Of a DNA stretch of 64,000 bases, positions 40,730-52,017 are shown piece after piece (positions within the stretch are counted from its first letter, which is position 1; every line of letters begins with the position of its first letter). The translations under genes were made by a program, and so were the position numbers. The DNA is from Myxococcus qinghaiensis (lineage in GTDB: Bacteria > Myxococcota > Myxococcia > Myxococcales > Myxococcaceae). The stretch lies in assembly GCF_024198215.1 (NCBI RefSeq), contig NZ_JAKCFA010000005.1, positions 372,001 through 436,000 of the forward strand, read 5' to 3'. Below the pieces are notes generated by a model. It was not told the DNA's origin. It was given only the letters and a program-made list of their open reading frames with translations, and did not search any database.

Positions 40730-41482
40730 GTGTATGCCTTGCAGGATGTCTCCAAGCGCTTCGGCACCACGCAGGCGCTGCACGCGCTGAACCTCACCTT
40801 GCCCACGGGGCGGACCACCGTGCTGCTGGGGCCGAGCGGCTGCGGCAAGTCCACGCTGGTGCGACTGCTCAACGGGCTGCTGCATCCGGACACGGGGCAG
40901 GTGCTCTATGGGGGCAAGCCCCTGCCCACGGACGCGAAGGCGCTGCTGTCGGTGCGTCATCGGGTGGGCTACGCGCTCCAGGGAGGCGGGCTGTTTCCAC
41001 ATCTCACGGGTGAGGAGAACGTCACGCTGATGGCCCAGCACCTGCGCTGGTCTCCCGCGAAGACTCGCGAGCGGAGGGATGTGTTGGTGGAGCTGACGCG
41101 GTTTCCAGCCGAGGCGCTCGCGCGCTATCCGGCGCAGCTCTCTGGAGGACAGCGACAGCGGGTGGCGTTGATGCGCGCGCTCATGTTGGACCCAGAGGTG
41201 TTGTTGCTCGACGAGCCGCTGGGGGCGTTGGACCCGCTGGTGCGGCATGAGCTGCAAGCGGACCTGCGCGCCATCTTCGCGCGGCTGCGCAAGACGGTGG
41301 TGCTGGTGACGCATGACCTCGCGGAGGCGGGGTTCCTCGGTGACGACATCGTGCTCATGCGTGAGGGGCGCGTGGTGCAGCAGGGCAGCCTCGTGGACCT
41401 GGAGACCCGTCCCGCCGACCCGTTCGTCACGCGGTTCATCCAGGCCCAGCGACTGGCTCCGGGAAGCGGAGCGTCGGCATGA
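40730..41482 (+). CDS. ABC transporter ATP-binding protein (osmoprotectant type)
   Basis: A 250-residue ATPase with Walker A GPSGCGKST, Q-loop YALQGGGLFPHLT, signature LSGGQRQR, Walker B VLLLDEPLGALD and switch VTHD. By its neighbour, a fused binding protein-permease of the glycine betaine/choline type, it energises uptake of an osmoprotectant, although no CBS domains are present as in OpuAA or OpuCA, so regulation by CBS is absent. GTG at 40730 starts MYALQDVSKRFG. Its stop overlaps the next start by four bases (ATGA), so the two subunits are made together. Confidence 0.88.
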   Translation: MYALQDVSKRFGTTQALHALNLTLPTGRTTVLLGPSGCGKSTLVRLLNGLLHPDTGQVLYGGKPLPTDAKALLSVRHRVGYALQGGGLFPHLTGEENVTLMAQHLRWSPAKTRERRDVLVELTRFPAEALARYPAQLSGGQRQRVALMRALMLDPEVLLLDEPLGALDPLVRHELQADLRAIFARLRKTVVLVTHDLAEAGFLGDDIVLMREGRVVQQGSLVDLETRPADPFVTRFIQAQRLAPGSGASA

Positions 41483-43020
41483 GCACGTGGAGAACATGCG
41501 CACCGACGGGTCTCGCTGTGCTCCTCCTGCTCTCGCTGGCGCTGACGGCATGCGAGCGCGCGAGCACGACCCAGGGCGAGCCCTCCGTGCGCGTGGGCTC
41601 CAAGAAGTTCACCGAGTCCGTCATCCTCGGGGAGATGGTGTCGCAGCTCGCGAGGAGCACCGGCGCGAGCGTGCGGCATCGGCGCGAGCTGGGTGGCACC
41701 GCCGTGCTCTGGGAAGCCCTGCGCCGAGGCGAGCTGGACGTGTATCCCGAGTACACCGGCACGCTGCGCCAGGAGTTGCTCTCCGGCCGCAAGCTGCCCG
41801 ATGACGCGGCCCTGCGTGTCGCCCTGGCCGAAGAAGGGCTGCGCATGAGCGCGCCGCTCGGCTTCAACAACACCTATGCGCTGGGCATGAAGGAGGCCGA
41901 GGCCGAGCGACTCGGCATCCGGAGCATCTCCGACCTGCGCGAGCACCCCGCGCTGCGCTTCGGCTTCAGCAACGAGTTCATGGAGCGCGGCGACGGCTGG
42001 CCCGCGCTCCGCGACAGCTACCGCCTCCCTCAGCGCGAGGTCAGCGGCCTGGACCACGACCTCGCCTATCGCGGCATGGAGGCGGGCTCCGTCCAGGTGA
42101 CGGACCTGTACTCCACGGACGCTGAAATCGCCGCCTATGGCCTGCGCGTCCTCGTGGACGACCTGCACCACTTCCCCGCGTACGACGCCGTGCTCCTCTA
42201 CCGCGCGGACCTGGAGTCACGCGCTCCAGAGGCCCTCGCGACCATCCTGCGACTCTCCGGCACGCTGTCGGAGGAGAAGATGGTGAAGCTCAACGCCCGC
42301 GCACGACTGGAGCGCGTGCCCGAGGCGCAGGTGGCCTCCGACTTCCTCTCGCAAGCCCTGGGCGTCTCCACCGTGGTGCGCGGCGACAGCCTCGCCTCCC
42401 GCGTCTGGCTGCGCACGCGGGAGCACCTGTTCCTCGTCGGCGTCTCGCTGCTCGGGGCCCTGGCGCTCGCGGTGCCGCTGGGCGTGCTGGCCTCGCGCAG
42501 TCCCCGACTCGGGCAGGCCGTGCTCGGCCTCGCCGGCGTCATCCAGACCATCCCCTCGCTGGCGCTGCTCGTGGTGATGATTCCGCTGCTGGGCATCGGC
42601 TCGCGGCCGGCCATCGCCGCGCTGTTCCTCTACAGCCTCCTGCCCATCGTCCGGAACACGGCCTCGGGACTCACCGGCATCCCACTTGAGGTCCGCGAGT
42701 CCGCGGACGCGCTGGGCCTGCCTCCGCGCGCGCGGCTGTGGCGCATCGACCTGCCCATGGCCTCGCCCTCCATCCTCGCGGGCATCCAGACGGCCGCCGT
42801 CATCAACGTGGGCACCGCCACCCTCGGCGCGCTCGTGGGCGCGGGCGGCTACGGCCAGCCCATCCTCACCGGCATCCGCCTGGACGACACGCGCCTCATC
42901 CTCGAAGGCGCGGTGCCCGCCGCGGTGCTCGCCCTGCTCGTCAGCGGCGTGTTCGAGGCGCTGGGCCGCGTCCTCGTCCCCAAGGGCCTGCGGCTGCGCG
43001 CGGAGTCGGAGTCGCGCTGA
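41479..43020 (+). CDS. Fused osmoprotectant-binding protein and permease
   Basis: A 513-residue protein. It starts with a lipoprotein-like signal (LLLLSLALTAC), then a substrate-binding domain of about 275 residues (VRVGSKKFTESVILGEMVSQL, YPEYTGTLRQELL, GFNNTYALGM, VTDLYSTDAEI), the pattern of glycine betaine/choline/carnitine receptors, and finally about 200 residues of permease with five or six hydrophobic segments and VRESADALGLPPRARLWRIDLPMASP, the EAA-type loop that contacts the ATPase. The order is binding domain first, permease second, the reverse of the well known OpuABC fusion. If the N-terminal signal is lipidated or cleaved, topology and anchoring deserve thought. Partner is the ATPase just upstream. 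Confidence 0.88.
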   Translation: MSTWRTCAPTGLAVLLLLSLALTACERASTTQGEPSVRVGSKKFTESVILGEMVSQLARSTGASVRHRRELGGTAVLWEALRRGELDVYPEYTGTLRQELLSGRKLPDDAALRVALAEEGLRMSAPLGFNNTYALGMKEAEAERLGIRSISDLREHPALRFGFSNEFMERGDGWPALRDSYRLPQREVSGLDHDLAYRGMEAGSVQVTDLYSTDAEIAAYGLRVLVDDLHHFPAYDAVLLYRADLESRAPEALATILRLSGTLSEEKMVKLNARARLERVPEAQVASDFLSQALGVSTVVRGDSLASRVWLRTREHLFLVGVSLLGALALAVPLGVLASRSPRLGQAVLGLAGVIQTIPSLALLVVMIPLLGIGSRPAIAALFLYSLLPIVRNTASGLTGIPLEVRESADALGLPPRARLWRIDLPMASPSILAGIQTAAVINVGTATLGALVGAGGYGQPILTGIRLDDTRLILEGAVPAAVLALLVSGVFEALGRVLVPKGLRLRAESESR

Positions 43021-43022
43021 CG

Positions 43023-43997
43023 CTACACGGGCGACGCGTGCGTCGGCACCGTCTCCACCACCGGCTCCGCCCTGGGCGCATCGGCCGCGAGCCCCGCCGC
43101 GCACAGGCTCACCACGGCCATCCACACGAAGTCCGCCAGCAGCAGGTGCACCAGCTGCAACCACACCGGCGCCAGCAGCACCACGTTGACCAGGCCCGCC
43201 ATCAGCTGCACCGAGTAGAGGATGCTGATGATGAACGCCGCGCGCTTCACCTCCACCGAGGGCCGCAGCCGCGCCATCCACCGGCCAATGAGCACCAGCA
43301 GCGCGCCCATGGACACCGCGAGCACCGGGTGCAGGATTCGCCGGCGGATGAAGACGTGCGCCGTGTCGGACACGTCCTGGCGCAGCCCCTCCATCAGCGT
43401 CTCCGAGGGGAACAGCGTGTCACCGAGCGCCGCCACCGCGCCGCTCACGCCGAGCAGCAGCATCCCCGCCACGCTCGTGCCCACCAGCACGCCCACCCAC
43501 CCCTGGCCCCGGAACGTCAGCGGCGCACGGCCTCGAGCGAACCAGATGACCAGCGTCTGCGCGCCCACCAACAGGAACGTGTTCACCAGGTGCACGCCCA
43601 TCCACACCGCGCGGCCCAGGGACGCGTTGTCCGCCACGTACTTGAGGAGCACGATGCCGGCGCCCACGAGGGCCTCCGTCAGCATGAAGAACAGCGCCCA
43701 GCTCGCCGCCTTGCGCACCGGGTGCCCCTTCGCATGTGCTCGAAGGGCCCACACGCACAGGACCACCGCGAGAATCATGACGAGCCCGCTCGTCAGCCGG
43801 TGGGTGTACTCGATGAGCGTCTGCACGGTGGGCTCGCGGGGCACCACCTCGCCGTTGCAGTGCGGCCAGTGGTCGCCGCAGCCCGCGCCGGAGCCCGTCG
43901 CCCGGACGAAGGCGCCCCACAGAATCACCCCCAGCGTGAAGACCAGCACTCCGACGCTGAAGGCCTGGAACCGACGTGACGAGGCGGCGTGAGTCAT
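43023..43997 (-). CDS. ctaA: Heme A synthase (COX15/CtaA)
   Basis: A 324-residue integral membrane enzyme that oxidises heme O to heme A for the aa3-type cytochrome oxidase. About eight hydrophobic segments are visible. Heme-ligand regions include EYTHRLTSGLVMI, VWMGVHLVNTFLLVG, HPVLAVSMG and LVHLLLADFVWM, each with a membrane-facing His, and the first loop GSGAGCGDHWPHCNGE carries the Cys pair typical of the family. ATG 43997 follows AAGGGGACCGCG. The gene is convergent with the transporter operon, leaving two bases between stops. CtaB (heme O synthase) and oxidase subunits are not in this window. Confidence 0.9.
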   Translation of the reverse strand: MTHAASSRRFQAFSVGVLVFTLGVILWGAFVRATGSGAGCGDHWPHCNGEVVPREPTVQTLIEYTHRLTSGLVMILAVVLCVWALRAHAKGHPVRKAASWALFFMLTEALVGAGIVLLKYVADNASLGRAVWMGVHLVNTFLLVGAQTLVIWFARGRAPLTFRGQGWVGVLVGTSVAGMLLLGVSGAVAALGDTLFPSETLMEGLRQDVSDTAHVFIRRRILHPVLAVSMGALLVLIGRWMARLRPSVEVKRAAFIISILYSVQLMAGLVNVVLLAPVWLQLVHLLLADFVWMAVVSLCAAGLAADAPRAEPVVETVPTHASPV

Positions 43998-44104
43998 CGC
44001 GGTCCCCTTAACCCACTTCGACCCCACTCGCTGCCCGAGCCCCCTCATCCAGTTTCAACCGGGCCATCAGCCGCGCTGCTCGCCTCCCTGCTCGCAGTGC
44101 GTCA

Positions 44105-44124
44105 GGCCATATCCGGATAGGGCC
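44105..44124 (+). promoter_or_regulatory. 20-bp palindrome, candidate enhancer for sigma-54 promoter
   Basis: GGCCATATCCGGATAGGGCC is a palindrome at 18 of 20 positions, with a perfect 10-bp centre TATCCGGATA. It lies about 120-140 bases upstream of the predicted start of the sigma-54 transcript at 44245, the distance at which enhancer-binding activators usually sit. Activator identity is unknown; the neighbouring activator gene is a natural candidate. Confidence 0.5.
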
Positions 44125-44217
44125 AGCCGGATGTCCCACTCGGGCCGTTGGATATACCTGCTCCCTTTGACTACCCGTTCGGATGATTTCCATTGAGCAG
44201 ATCCATCGGCCTAAGGG

Positions 44218-44235
44218 CTGGCACGTATGGTGCTT
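44218..44235 (+). promoter_or_regulatory. Near-consensus sigma-54 promoter
   Basis: CTGGCACGTATGGTGCTT matches TGGCAC-N5-TTGC with a single change (G for the first T). GG at 44220-44221 and GC at 44232-44233 are exactly 12 bases apart as required for -24/-12. Predicted start near 44245. On the + strand no convincing protein gene follows, which leaves a small RNA. Confidence 0.7.
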
Positions 44236-44244
44236 AACGAATGG

Positions 44245-44434
44245 TCAGTGAGCGACGGACCTCTCCGGAGGCTGGCGACACACGGTTTGAACTGGTGACC
44301 GCTCTCGAGTGGTCCCGGCACCCAGGGTCGAAGCTTCCCCCCTCTTTGGCCCATGGGTGTGTTCTTTGAGAGGCATCGATTCGGAAGCAGCACTGCGCTC
44401 TGGGCCGGGGTTCCCCCCCTCCCCGGCCCGGAGC
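44245..44434 (+). ncRNA. Candidate sigma-54-dependent small RNA
   Basis: About 190 bases between the sigma-54 start and a strong hairpin. The segment holds the palindrome CTCCGGAG, a hairpin GACCGC-TCTCGA-GTGGTC (one G-U pair) near 44298-44315, and the terminal 14-bp-stem hairpin 44397-44434. No long frame with myxobacterial codon bias fills it. Sigma-54-driven small RNAs exist in the group: Pxr of Myxococcus xanthus controls fruiting. Pxr lies between nla19 and a NADH dehydrogenase gene, unlike this locus, so this would be a separate RNA. Not verified by homology. Confidence 0.45.
44397..44434 (+). terminator. Very strong GC hairpin in the intergenic region
   Basis: GCTCTGGGCCGGGG (44397-44410) pairs completely with CCCCGGCCCGGAGC (44421-44434), 14 pairs including one G-T, around a 10-base C-rich loop. 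There is no T run on either strand, so termination may be partial or rely on Rho; it could also be a processing or protective 3' structure. It lies 92 bases beyond the convergent activator stop. Confidence 0.6.
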
Positions 44435-44463
44435 GTGACCTCTTCCTTCAGCCTCGACAGGTT

Positions 44464-44479
44464 CCCACAGGGGTGTGGG
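44464..44479 (-). terminator. Short hairpin after activator gene
   Basis: CCCACA and TGTGGG form a perfect six-bp stem with loop GGGG, 47 bases after the stop of the minus-strand activator gene. No T run. Possible terminator for that gene; also in the path of the converging candidate RNA. Confidence 0.35.
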
Positions 44480-44525
44480 GAAACAGGGCGGGGCGCATCG
44501 CGGGTTGGGGACGATTCCTCAACCC

Positions 44526-47480
<2,955 letters not shown>

Positions 47481-47536
47481 GACACCGAACCCCTTGTGCC
47501 CCCCGCAGACGCAATCTCATGGGCCTTTTCCAGGGA

Positions 47537-47558
47537 GAATGCAAACGATTGAGCATTC
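47537..47558. promoter_or_regulatory. Inverted repeat between divergent genes, candidate operator
   Basis: GAATGC-N10-GCATTC (arms 47537-47542 and 47553-47558) lies between the activator start (47480) and the divergent gene at 47601. Such spacing fits an HTH dimer on one face of the helix. It may be the autoregulatory site of the activator; no other copy was spotted in the window. Confidence 0.4.
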
Positions 47559-47600
47559 CCCAAGGTGAACCGAGCGTCACGTTGGGGTGACGCGCCCAAC

Positions 47601-48671
47601 ATGAAGGAGACAGTGGGCGGAAGGCTCACCCTCCCGCGTCGCGGGGGGAAGTCGTTATCGTACCGTGTGCCCCGCGCTCCCGAGTCACCTCCGCCCCCCT
47701 CGTCGCAGCTCCAGGACGAGCGTCTTCGTCGGTTGGAAGGCGCCCTGTCGGAGGGGCAGGCGCGAGAGGACGCGGCCGTGGAGGCGTGGGTCCGCAAGAC
47801 GGGTCGCCTGCCGCCTCGCAAGGTCCGCCGGCAGTGGGAGAAGCAGTGGCGAAAGGAAGCCCGGCGGGCCGCGAACAGCGCGGTGCGGACGCGGCGGTCC
47901 TCCCAGCGCTCCAGGGACCCGGCGAAGGCGGCGGCCTTCATGGCGTCGGCGATGACGTGTCTCTTGATTGCGATAGGGCAGCGGCGGATGTGGTGGCTCG
48001 TCTTCGTGGCGCTGGGACTCTTCCTGGTGGCGGCGAAGTACCTGAAGCGCCCTTCACCCGAGGCGGCGCCGACGAAGTCCGGGCTCGGCGAGCGCGGCGC
48101 GGGACAGACGGATACCCCGTCGTCGGAGGACCCGAGGGTGGCGCGGGTGGATGCGCTGTGCGCGAAGCTGCTGGCCGAGCTGGGGCAGGGGCCCGAGGTG
48201 CTGCGCGAGGTGGTGCACGCGCCCGAGCGCACGGTGGAGGCGCTGCGCCAGGGGTGTCACGCGCTGGCGCGCCGGGAGCGGGAGCTGCGCGCGCTGGTGA
48301 CACCGGAGGAGACTCGCCGGCTCGAAGAGGAGCGGGAGCGCCTTTCGACGCGTGTGGCGGCGGAGAAGGACGCGGTGGTGCGCGAGCGGCTGCAAGGCGC
48401 GCTGACGGCGCTGGACGCGCAGCGGGCGCAGCGGGCGGAGCTGGCCACGGCGGCGGACCGGCTGGAGGCCGAGCACACGCGGCTCTACTACACGCTGGAG
48501 GGGCTGTACGCGCAGGTGCTGCGGGTGCGCTCGGCGGACGCGGCCGGCGAGGACATCGCCGGGTTGGGCCTGCGCCAGAGCGTGGAGCAGCTCGGCGCGG
48601 AGGTGGAGGCCGTGACGCAGGCGTTGGAAGAGGTCCACCGCCCGTCGGATGGCCGGGTGCGCACGCGTTGA
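47601..48671 (+). CDS. Membrane protein with cytoplasmic coiled coil
   Basis: A 356-residue protein of unknown family. The first 110 residues are basic and soluble (RLRRLEGALSEGQAREDAAVEAW, VRRQWEKQWRKEARRAA). Two hydrophobic segments follow near residues 112-127 (AAAFMASAMTCLLIAI) and 130-148 (MWWLVFVALGLFLVAA). Residues about 185-355 form a long coiled coil rich in Glu/Arg/Leu (CHALARRERELRALV, TRRLEEERERLSTRV, LATAADRLEAEHTRLYYTLEGLYAQVLRV). ATG 47601 with GGGGTGA 12 bases upstream; a GTG at 47565 also fits. Divergent from the sigma-54 activator. Architecture suggests a scaffold or stress-sensing protein; no function assigned. Confidence 0.75.
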   Translation: MKETVGGRLTLPRRGGKSLSYRVPRAPESPPPPSSQLQDERLRRLEGALSEGQAREDAAVEAWVRKTGRLPPRKVRRQWEKQWRKEARRAANSAVRTRRSSQRSRDPAKAAAFMASAMTCLLIAIGQRRMWWLVFVALGLFLVAAKYLKRPSPEAAPTKSGLGERGAGQTDTPSSEDPRVARVDALCAKLLAELGQGPEVLREVVHAPERTVEALRQGCHALARRERELRALVTPEETRRLEEERERLSTRVAAEKDAVVRERLQGALTALDAQRAQRAELATAADRLEAEHTRLYYTLEGLYAQVLRVRSADAAGEDIAGLGLRQSVEQLGAEVEAVTQALEEVHRPSDGRVRTR

Positions 48672-48674
48672 GGG

Positions 48675-50087
48675 TTACTCGCTGAGGGCGCGGCCCTTGG
48701 GCGACGACTCGCCTCCGGAGGTGCTGGCCACGCGCACCGTCTTGGCATTGAGGAACTCGTGGATGCCCAGGTCGGCCAGCTCGCGCCCGTGGCCGGAGTG
48801 CTTCACGCCGCCGAAGGGCAGCCGCGCGTCGGAGACGACCATCTCGTTGACGAACACCATGCCCGCCTCGACGCCGTCGATGAACTGGCGCTGCTCCTCC
48901 GCGTCCTTCGTCCACACGCTGGCGCCCAGGCCGAAGGGCGTCGCGTTGGCCAGTTCAATCGCGTGCGGGACGTCCTTCGCGCGCAAGAGCGTGGCCACCG
49001 GGCCGAACAGCTCGTCATGGAAGGCGGGCGCCTTCGGGGGCGGATCCGCCAGCACGGTGGGCGGGTAGAAGTTCCCCGGGCGCTCCAGGGGCTTGCCTCC
49101 GAGCACCAGGCGCGCGCCGGCCTTCACGCTCTCCTCCACCTGCGCGTGCAGACCCTTGAGGATGCTCTCGGTGGCGAGCGGGCCCAGGTCCGTCTTCGGG
49201 TCCATGGGGTCGCCCACGGTGACGCGCTTCATGCGCTCCACGAAGCGGCGCTCGAAGTCGGCGGCGATGGACTCGGCGACGATGAAGCGCTTGGCGGCGA
49301 TGCAGGACTGGCCGTTGTTGATGAGGCGCGCGGACACCGCCGTCTCCACGGCCTTGTCCAGGTCCGCGCTGGGCATGACGATGAACGGGTCGCTGCCGCC
49401 CAGCTCCAGCACCACCTTCTTCAGCGACTTGCCCGCGGACGCGCCCACCGAGCGGCCCGCGGCCTCGCTGCCGGTGAGCGTCACGGCCTTGACGCGCGCA
49501 TCCTCGATGACGCGATTCACGTCGGCCGTCTCGATGAGCAGCGTCTGGAAGGCGCCGGCCGGGAAGCCCGCCTGGAGGAACAGCTCCTCCAGCGCGAGCG
49601 CGCACTGGGGCACGTTGTGCGCGTGCTTGAGCAGGCCCACGTTGCCCGCCATCAGCGCGGGCGCGGCGAAGCGCACCACCTGCCAGAAGGGGAAGTTCCA
49701 CGGCATGATGGCCAGCACCGGGCCCAGCGGCTGGTAGCGGACGAAGGCGGTGTCGCCGCCCACTTCGATGGGCCGGTCCTTGAGCAGGCCCTCCGCCTTG
49801 GCCACGTAGTAGCGGCAGGCGGTGGAGCACTTGCGGGCCTCGGCCTTGGCGGCCTCCAGCGGCTTGCCCATCTCCTCCGTCATGATGCGGCCGTAGCGCT
49901 CCGCCTCCGCGTCCAGCAGCTCCGCGGCGCGGCGCATCCACCGGGCGCGCTCGGCGAAGGACGTCCGACGGTAGGTGTTGAACGTGTCGGCCGAGAGCTG
50001 GAGCTTCATCTCCAGCTCCGCCGGGGTGAGGGCGTTGAACGTGCGCAGCGTCTTGCCCGTCGTCGGGTCGATGGTGGCGATGGCCAT
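48675..50087 (-). CDS. Succinate-semialdehyde-type aldehyde dehydrogenase
   Basis: A 470-residue NAD(P)-dependent aldehyde dehydrogenase. It has PWNFPFWQVVR (cofactor cleft), FTGSEAAGRSVG-type LTGSEAAGRSVG, the catalytic Glu in LELGGSDPFIV, and the Cys nucleophile in NNGQSCIAAKRF. The start MAIATIDPTTGKTLRTFNALT and end HEFLNAKTVRV match YneI/Sad-like succinate-semialdehyde dehydrogenases, of about 460 residues. It oxidises succinate semialdehyde, or a related aldehyde, to the acid. ATG 50087 with GGGAGC and GAAGGAGC upstream. It is convergent with the coiled-coil protein (three-base gap) and divergent from the FHA activator. Confidence 0.88.
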   Translation of the reverse strand: MAIATIDPTTGKTLRTFNALTPAELEMKLQLSADTFNTYRRTSFAERARWMRRAAELLDAEAERYGRIMTEEMGKPLEAAKAEARKCSTACRYYVAKAEGLLKDRPIEVGGDTAFVRYQPLGPVLAIMPWNFPFWQVVRFAAPALMAGNVGLLKHAHNVPQCALALEELFLQAGFPAGAFQTLLIETADVNRVIEDARVKAVTLTGSEAAGRSVGASAGKSLKKVVLELGGSDPFIVMPSADLDKAVETAVSARLINNGQSCIAAKRFIVAESIAADFERRFVERMKRVTVGDPMDPKTDLGPLATESILKGLHAQVEESVKAGARLVLGGKPLERPGNFYPPTVLADPPPKAPAFHDELFGPVATLLRAKDVPHAIELANATPFGLGASVWTKDAEEQRQFIDGVEAGMVFVNEMVVSDARLPFGGVKHSGHGRELADLGIHEFLNAKTVRVASTSGGESSPKGRALSE

Positions 50088-50222
50088 GGGAAGCTCCTTC
50101 CGGGGGCCCCGTGATAGCAGCCGGGCGCGTCCGGACAATGACTCGGGTGGAGGGAGCGTCGTGCCGCGTACGCGCCCGTGCTCCGCATTCCTGATATGCG
50201 ACAGAGTCGCTCCGCTCCCGCC

Positions 50223-51965
50223 ATGCCCCAGCTCCTGGTCCTCCCCGACGGCCGCCGTCTCCCGCTGGACAAGCCCGTCATCTCCGTAGGCTCCGATGCC
50301 ACCTGCGACGCCGTGCTCACAGCGCCTGGCGTGAAGCCGAGCCACGCGCTGCTGTTCCGCGACGCGCGAGGCTGGAGCGTGTCCCCCGCGGGCAAGGGCT
50401 GCGACATCAAGGTCCGAGGCAAGCGCGTGGACCTGGCGCCGCTGGAGCCCGGGGACCGCTTCCGCGTGGGCACGGTGGAACTGGAACTCGTCGACGCGGT
50501 GGAGTCCGCGCCTCGTGACGCGGCGGAGGTGGCGCCGCGACAGGAGGGCCGGCTGGTGGCGGTGCTCGCGGAGCTGTCCTCGCGACTGCTGGTGCAGCGC
50601 CCGCCCCAGGAGTTGTTGGAGGTGGCGATGCGCGGGCTCGCCGAGGTGGTGGGCGCGGACGTGGGCTTCCTCGTCACCGCGGATTCGCGCGAGGGGCCCC
50701 GGCGCGTGCTGTGCGCCACCGGAGCGAAGCCCGAGGCGGCGGTGGTGGACAGCCTGGTGGACCGGGTGCTGACGTCGGGCTCGCCGGTGCGGGTGGCGGA
50801 CGTGGAAGCGGACGCGGCGCTGGCGCGGGCACCGAGCCTGGAGGCCCTGCGGTTGGGCTCGGCGTTGGTGGTGCCGCTGCGCGTGGAGTCGGTGCCGCTG
50901 TCGGTGGTGTACCTGGGGCGACGCTTGGGAGCCCCGGCCTTCTCGGCGGTGGAGCTGGAGGAGGCCATGGCGCTCTCCGCGCTGACGGCGCTGCTCTTGT
51001 CGACCCGGCGCGAGCTGACGGAGCTGCGCGCGACAGTGGAGGGTCTCACCCGCCGCATCGAAGCGGCGACCTTCGAGGGGCTCATCGGCGAGTCGCCATC
51101 GATGCGCGCGCTGTACCGGCAGGTGGAGCGACTGGGGCCCACGCCGCTCAACGTCCTCATCGAAGGAGAGACGGGGACGGGCAAGGAGCTGGTGGCGAGG
51201 GCGCTCCACCGGCGCAGCGGGCGGCGCGGGCGACTGGTGGCCATCAACTGCGCGGCGCTGCCGGAGAGCCTCATCGAGCGCGAGCTGTTCGGCCATGCGC
51301 GCGGCGCCTTCACTGGCGCGGGTGCGGAGCGGGCGGGGCTGGTGGAGGCGGCCGACGGAGGCACCCTCTTCCTGGATGAGATTGGGGACATGCCCCTGTC
51401 GCTCCAGACGCGCCTGTTGCGCGTGGTGCAGGAGCGCGAGGTGACGCGGTTGGGTGAGCACCAGCCGCGCAAGGTGGACGTGCGCGTGGTGTCGGCGACG
51501 CACGTGGGGATGGAGGAGGCGGTGCGACGAGGCACCTTCCGCGCGGACCTGCGCTTCCGACTGGAGGAGGTGCGCGTGGACGTGCCCCCGCTGCGAGAGC
51601 GCGGTGACGACGTGCTGCTCATCGCCCACCATGTGCTGACGCAGGAGTCGCGCAGGGCACGAGGCTTCACGCAGAAGGCCACGGAGGCGCTGCGCGGGCA
51701 TCCCTTTCCCGGCAACGTGCGGGAGCTGGCGTCGCGCGTGCGTCGCGCGGCGGTGCTGGCCACGGACGAGCTCTTGGGGCCCGAGGACCTGGAGCTGGGC
51801 GGTGACGCCACGCCGATGATTCCCCTGGAGGACGCGCGCGAGGCGTTCGTCCAGCGCTACGTACGCGAGGCGATTGCGCGCTGTGGTGGCAGCAAGAAGG
51901 ACGCGGCGGCGGCGCTGGGCATCGGCCTGCGCTCGCTGTTCCGCTACCTGGGAGAGGGGGACTGA
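50223..51965 (+). CDS. FHA-GAF sigma-54 activator with Fis domain
   Basis: A 580-residue transcription activator. Residues 1-75 are an FHA domain (VISVGSDATCDAVL, VKPSHALLFRDARGWSV), which reads phosphothreonine; residues about 105-255 a GAF sensor; then AAA+ with GETGTGKE, GAFTGA, LFLDEIGDMPLS and RADLRFRLEEVRVDVPPLRER; and the C-terminal Fis helix-turn-helix KKDAAAALGIGLRSLFRYLG. FHA-containing activators of this type link Ser/Thr kinases to sigma-54 promoters in myxobacteria. The gene is followed by a hairpin, palindromes, a sigma-54 promoter and a Cys-rich lipoprotein. ATG 50223 is weakly supported; in-frame ATG codons at 50196 and 50178 are alternatives. Confidence 0.9.
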   Translation: MPQLLVLPDGRRLPLDKPVISVGSDATCDAVLTAPGVKPSHALLFRDARGWSVSPAGKGCDIKVRGKRVDLAPLEPGDRFRVGTVELELVDAVESAPRDAAEVAPRQEGRLVAVLAELSSRLLVQRPPQELLEVAMRGLAEVVGADVGFLVTADSREGPRRVLCATGAKPEAAVVDSLVDRVLTSGSPVRVADVEADAALARAPSLEALRLGSALVVPLRVESVPLSVVYLGRRLGAPAFSAVELEEAMALSALTALLLSTRRELTELRATVEGLTRRIEAATFEGLIGESPSMRALYRQVERLGPTPLNVLIEGETGTGKELVARALHRRSGRRGRLVAINCAALPESLIERELFGHARGAFTGAGAERAGLVEAADGGTLFLDEIGDMPLSLQTRLLRVVQEREVTRLGEHQPRKVDVRVVSATHVGMEEAVRRGTFRADLRFRLEEVRVDVPPLRERGDDVLLIAHHVLTQESRRARGFTQKATEALRGHPFPGNVRELASRVRRAAVLATDELLGPEDLELGGDATPMIPLEDAREAFVQRYVREAIARCGGSKKDAAAALGIGLRSLFRYLGEGD

Positions 51966-51990
51966 CAGGCCGCCTCCCAGGGAGGCCTGT
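51965..51990 (+). terminator. Hairpin just after FHA-activator gene
   Basis: ACAGG-C-CG-CCTCC/GGAGG-CCTGT: an outer ACAGG/CCTGT and inner CCTCC/GGAGG with CAG loop, beginning at the last base of the stop codon. It would end transcription of the activator gene before the downstream regulatory sites. Confidence 0.5.
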
Positions 51991-51994
51991 TCCG

Positions 51995-52012
51995 CGTGCC
52001 AGTCCTGGCACG
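51995..52012 (+). promoter_or_regulatory. 18-bp perfect palindrome, candidate upstream activating site
   Basis: CGTGCCAGTCCTGGCACG has eight-bp arms and a central TC. Its centre is about 120 bases before the predicted sigma-54 start at 52123, a typical enhancer distance. The Fis domain of the adjacent activator is its likely reader. Confidence 0.6.
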
Positions 52013-52017
52013 TTTCC

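Noticed and set aside
44245-44434. Identity with the developmental RNA Pxr
   Set aside because: Pxr is described between nla19 and a NADH dehydrogenase gene; neighbours here are a TPR-type sigma-54 activator and heme A synthase. The sequence could not be compared without a search.
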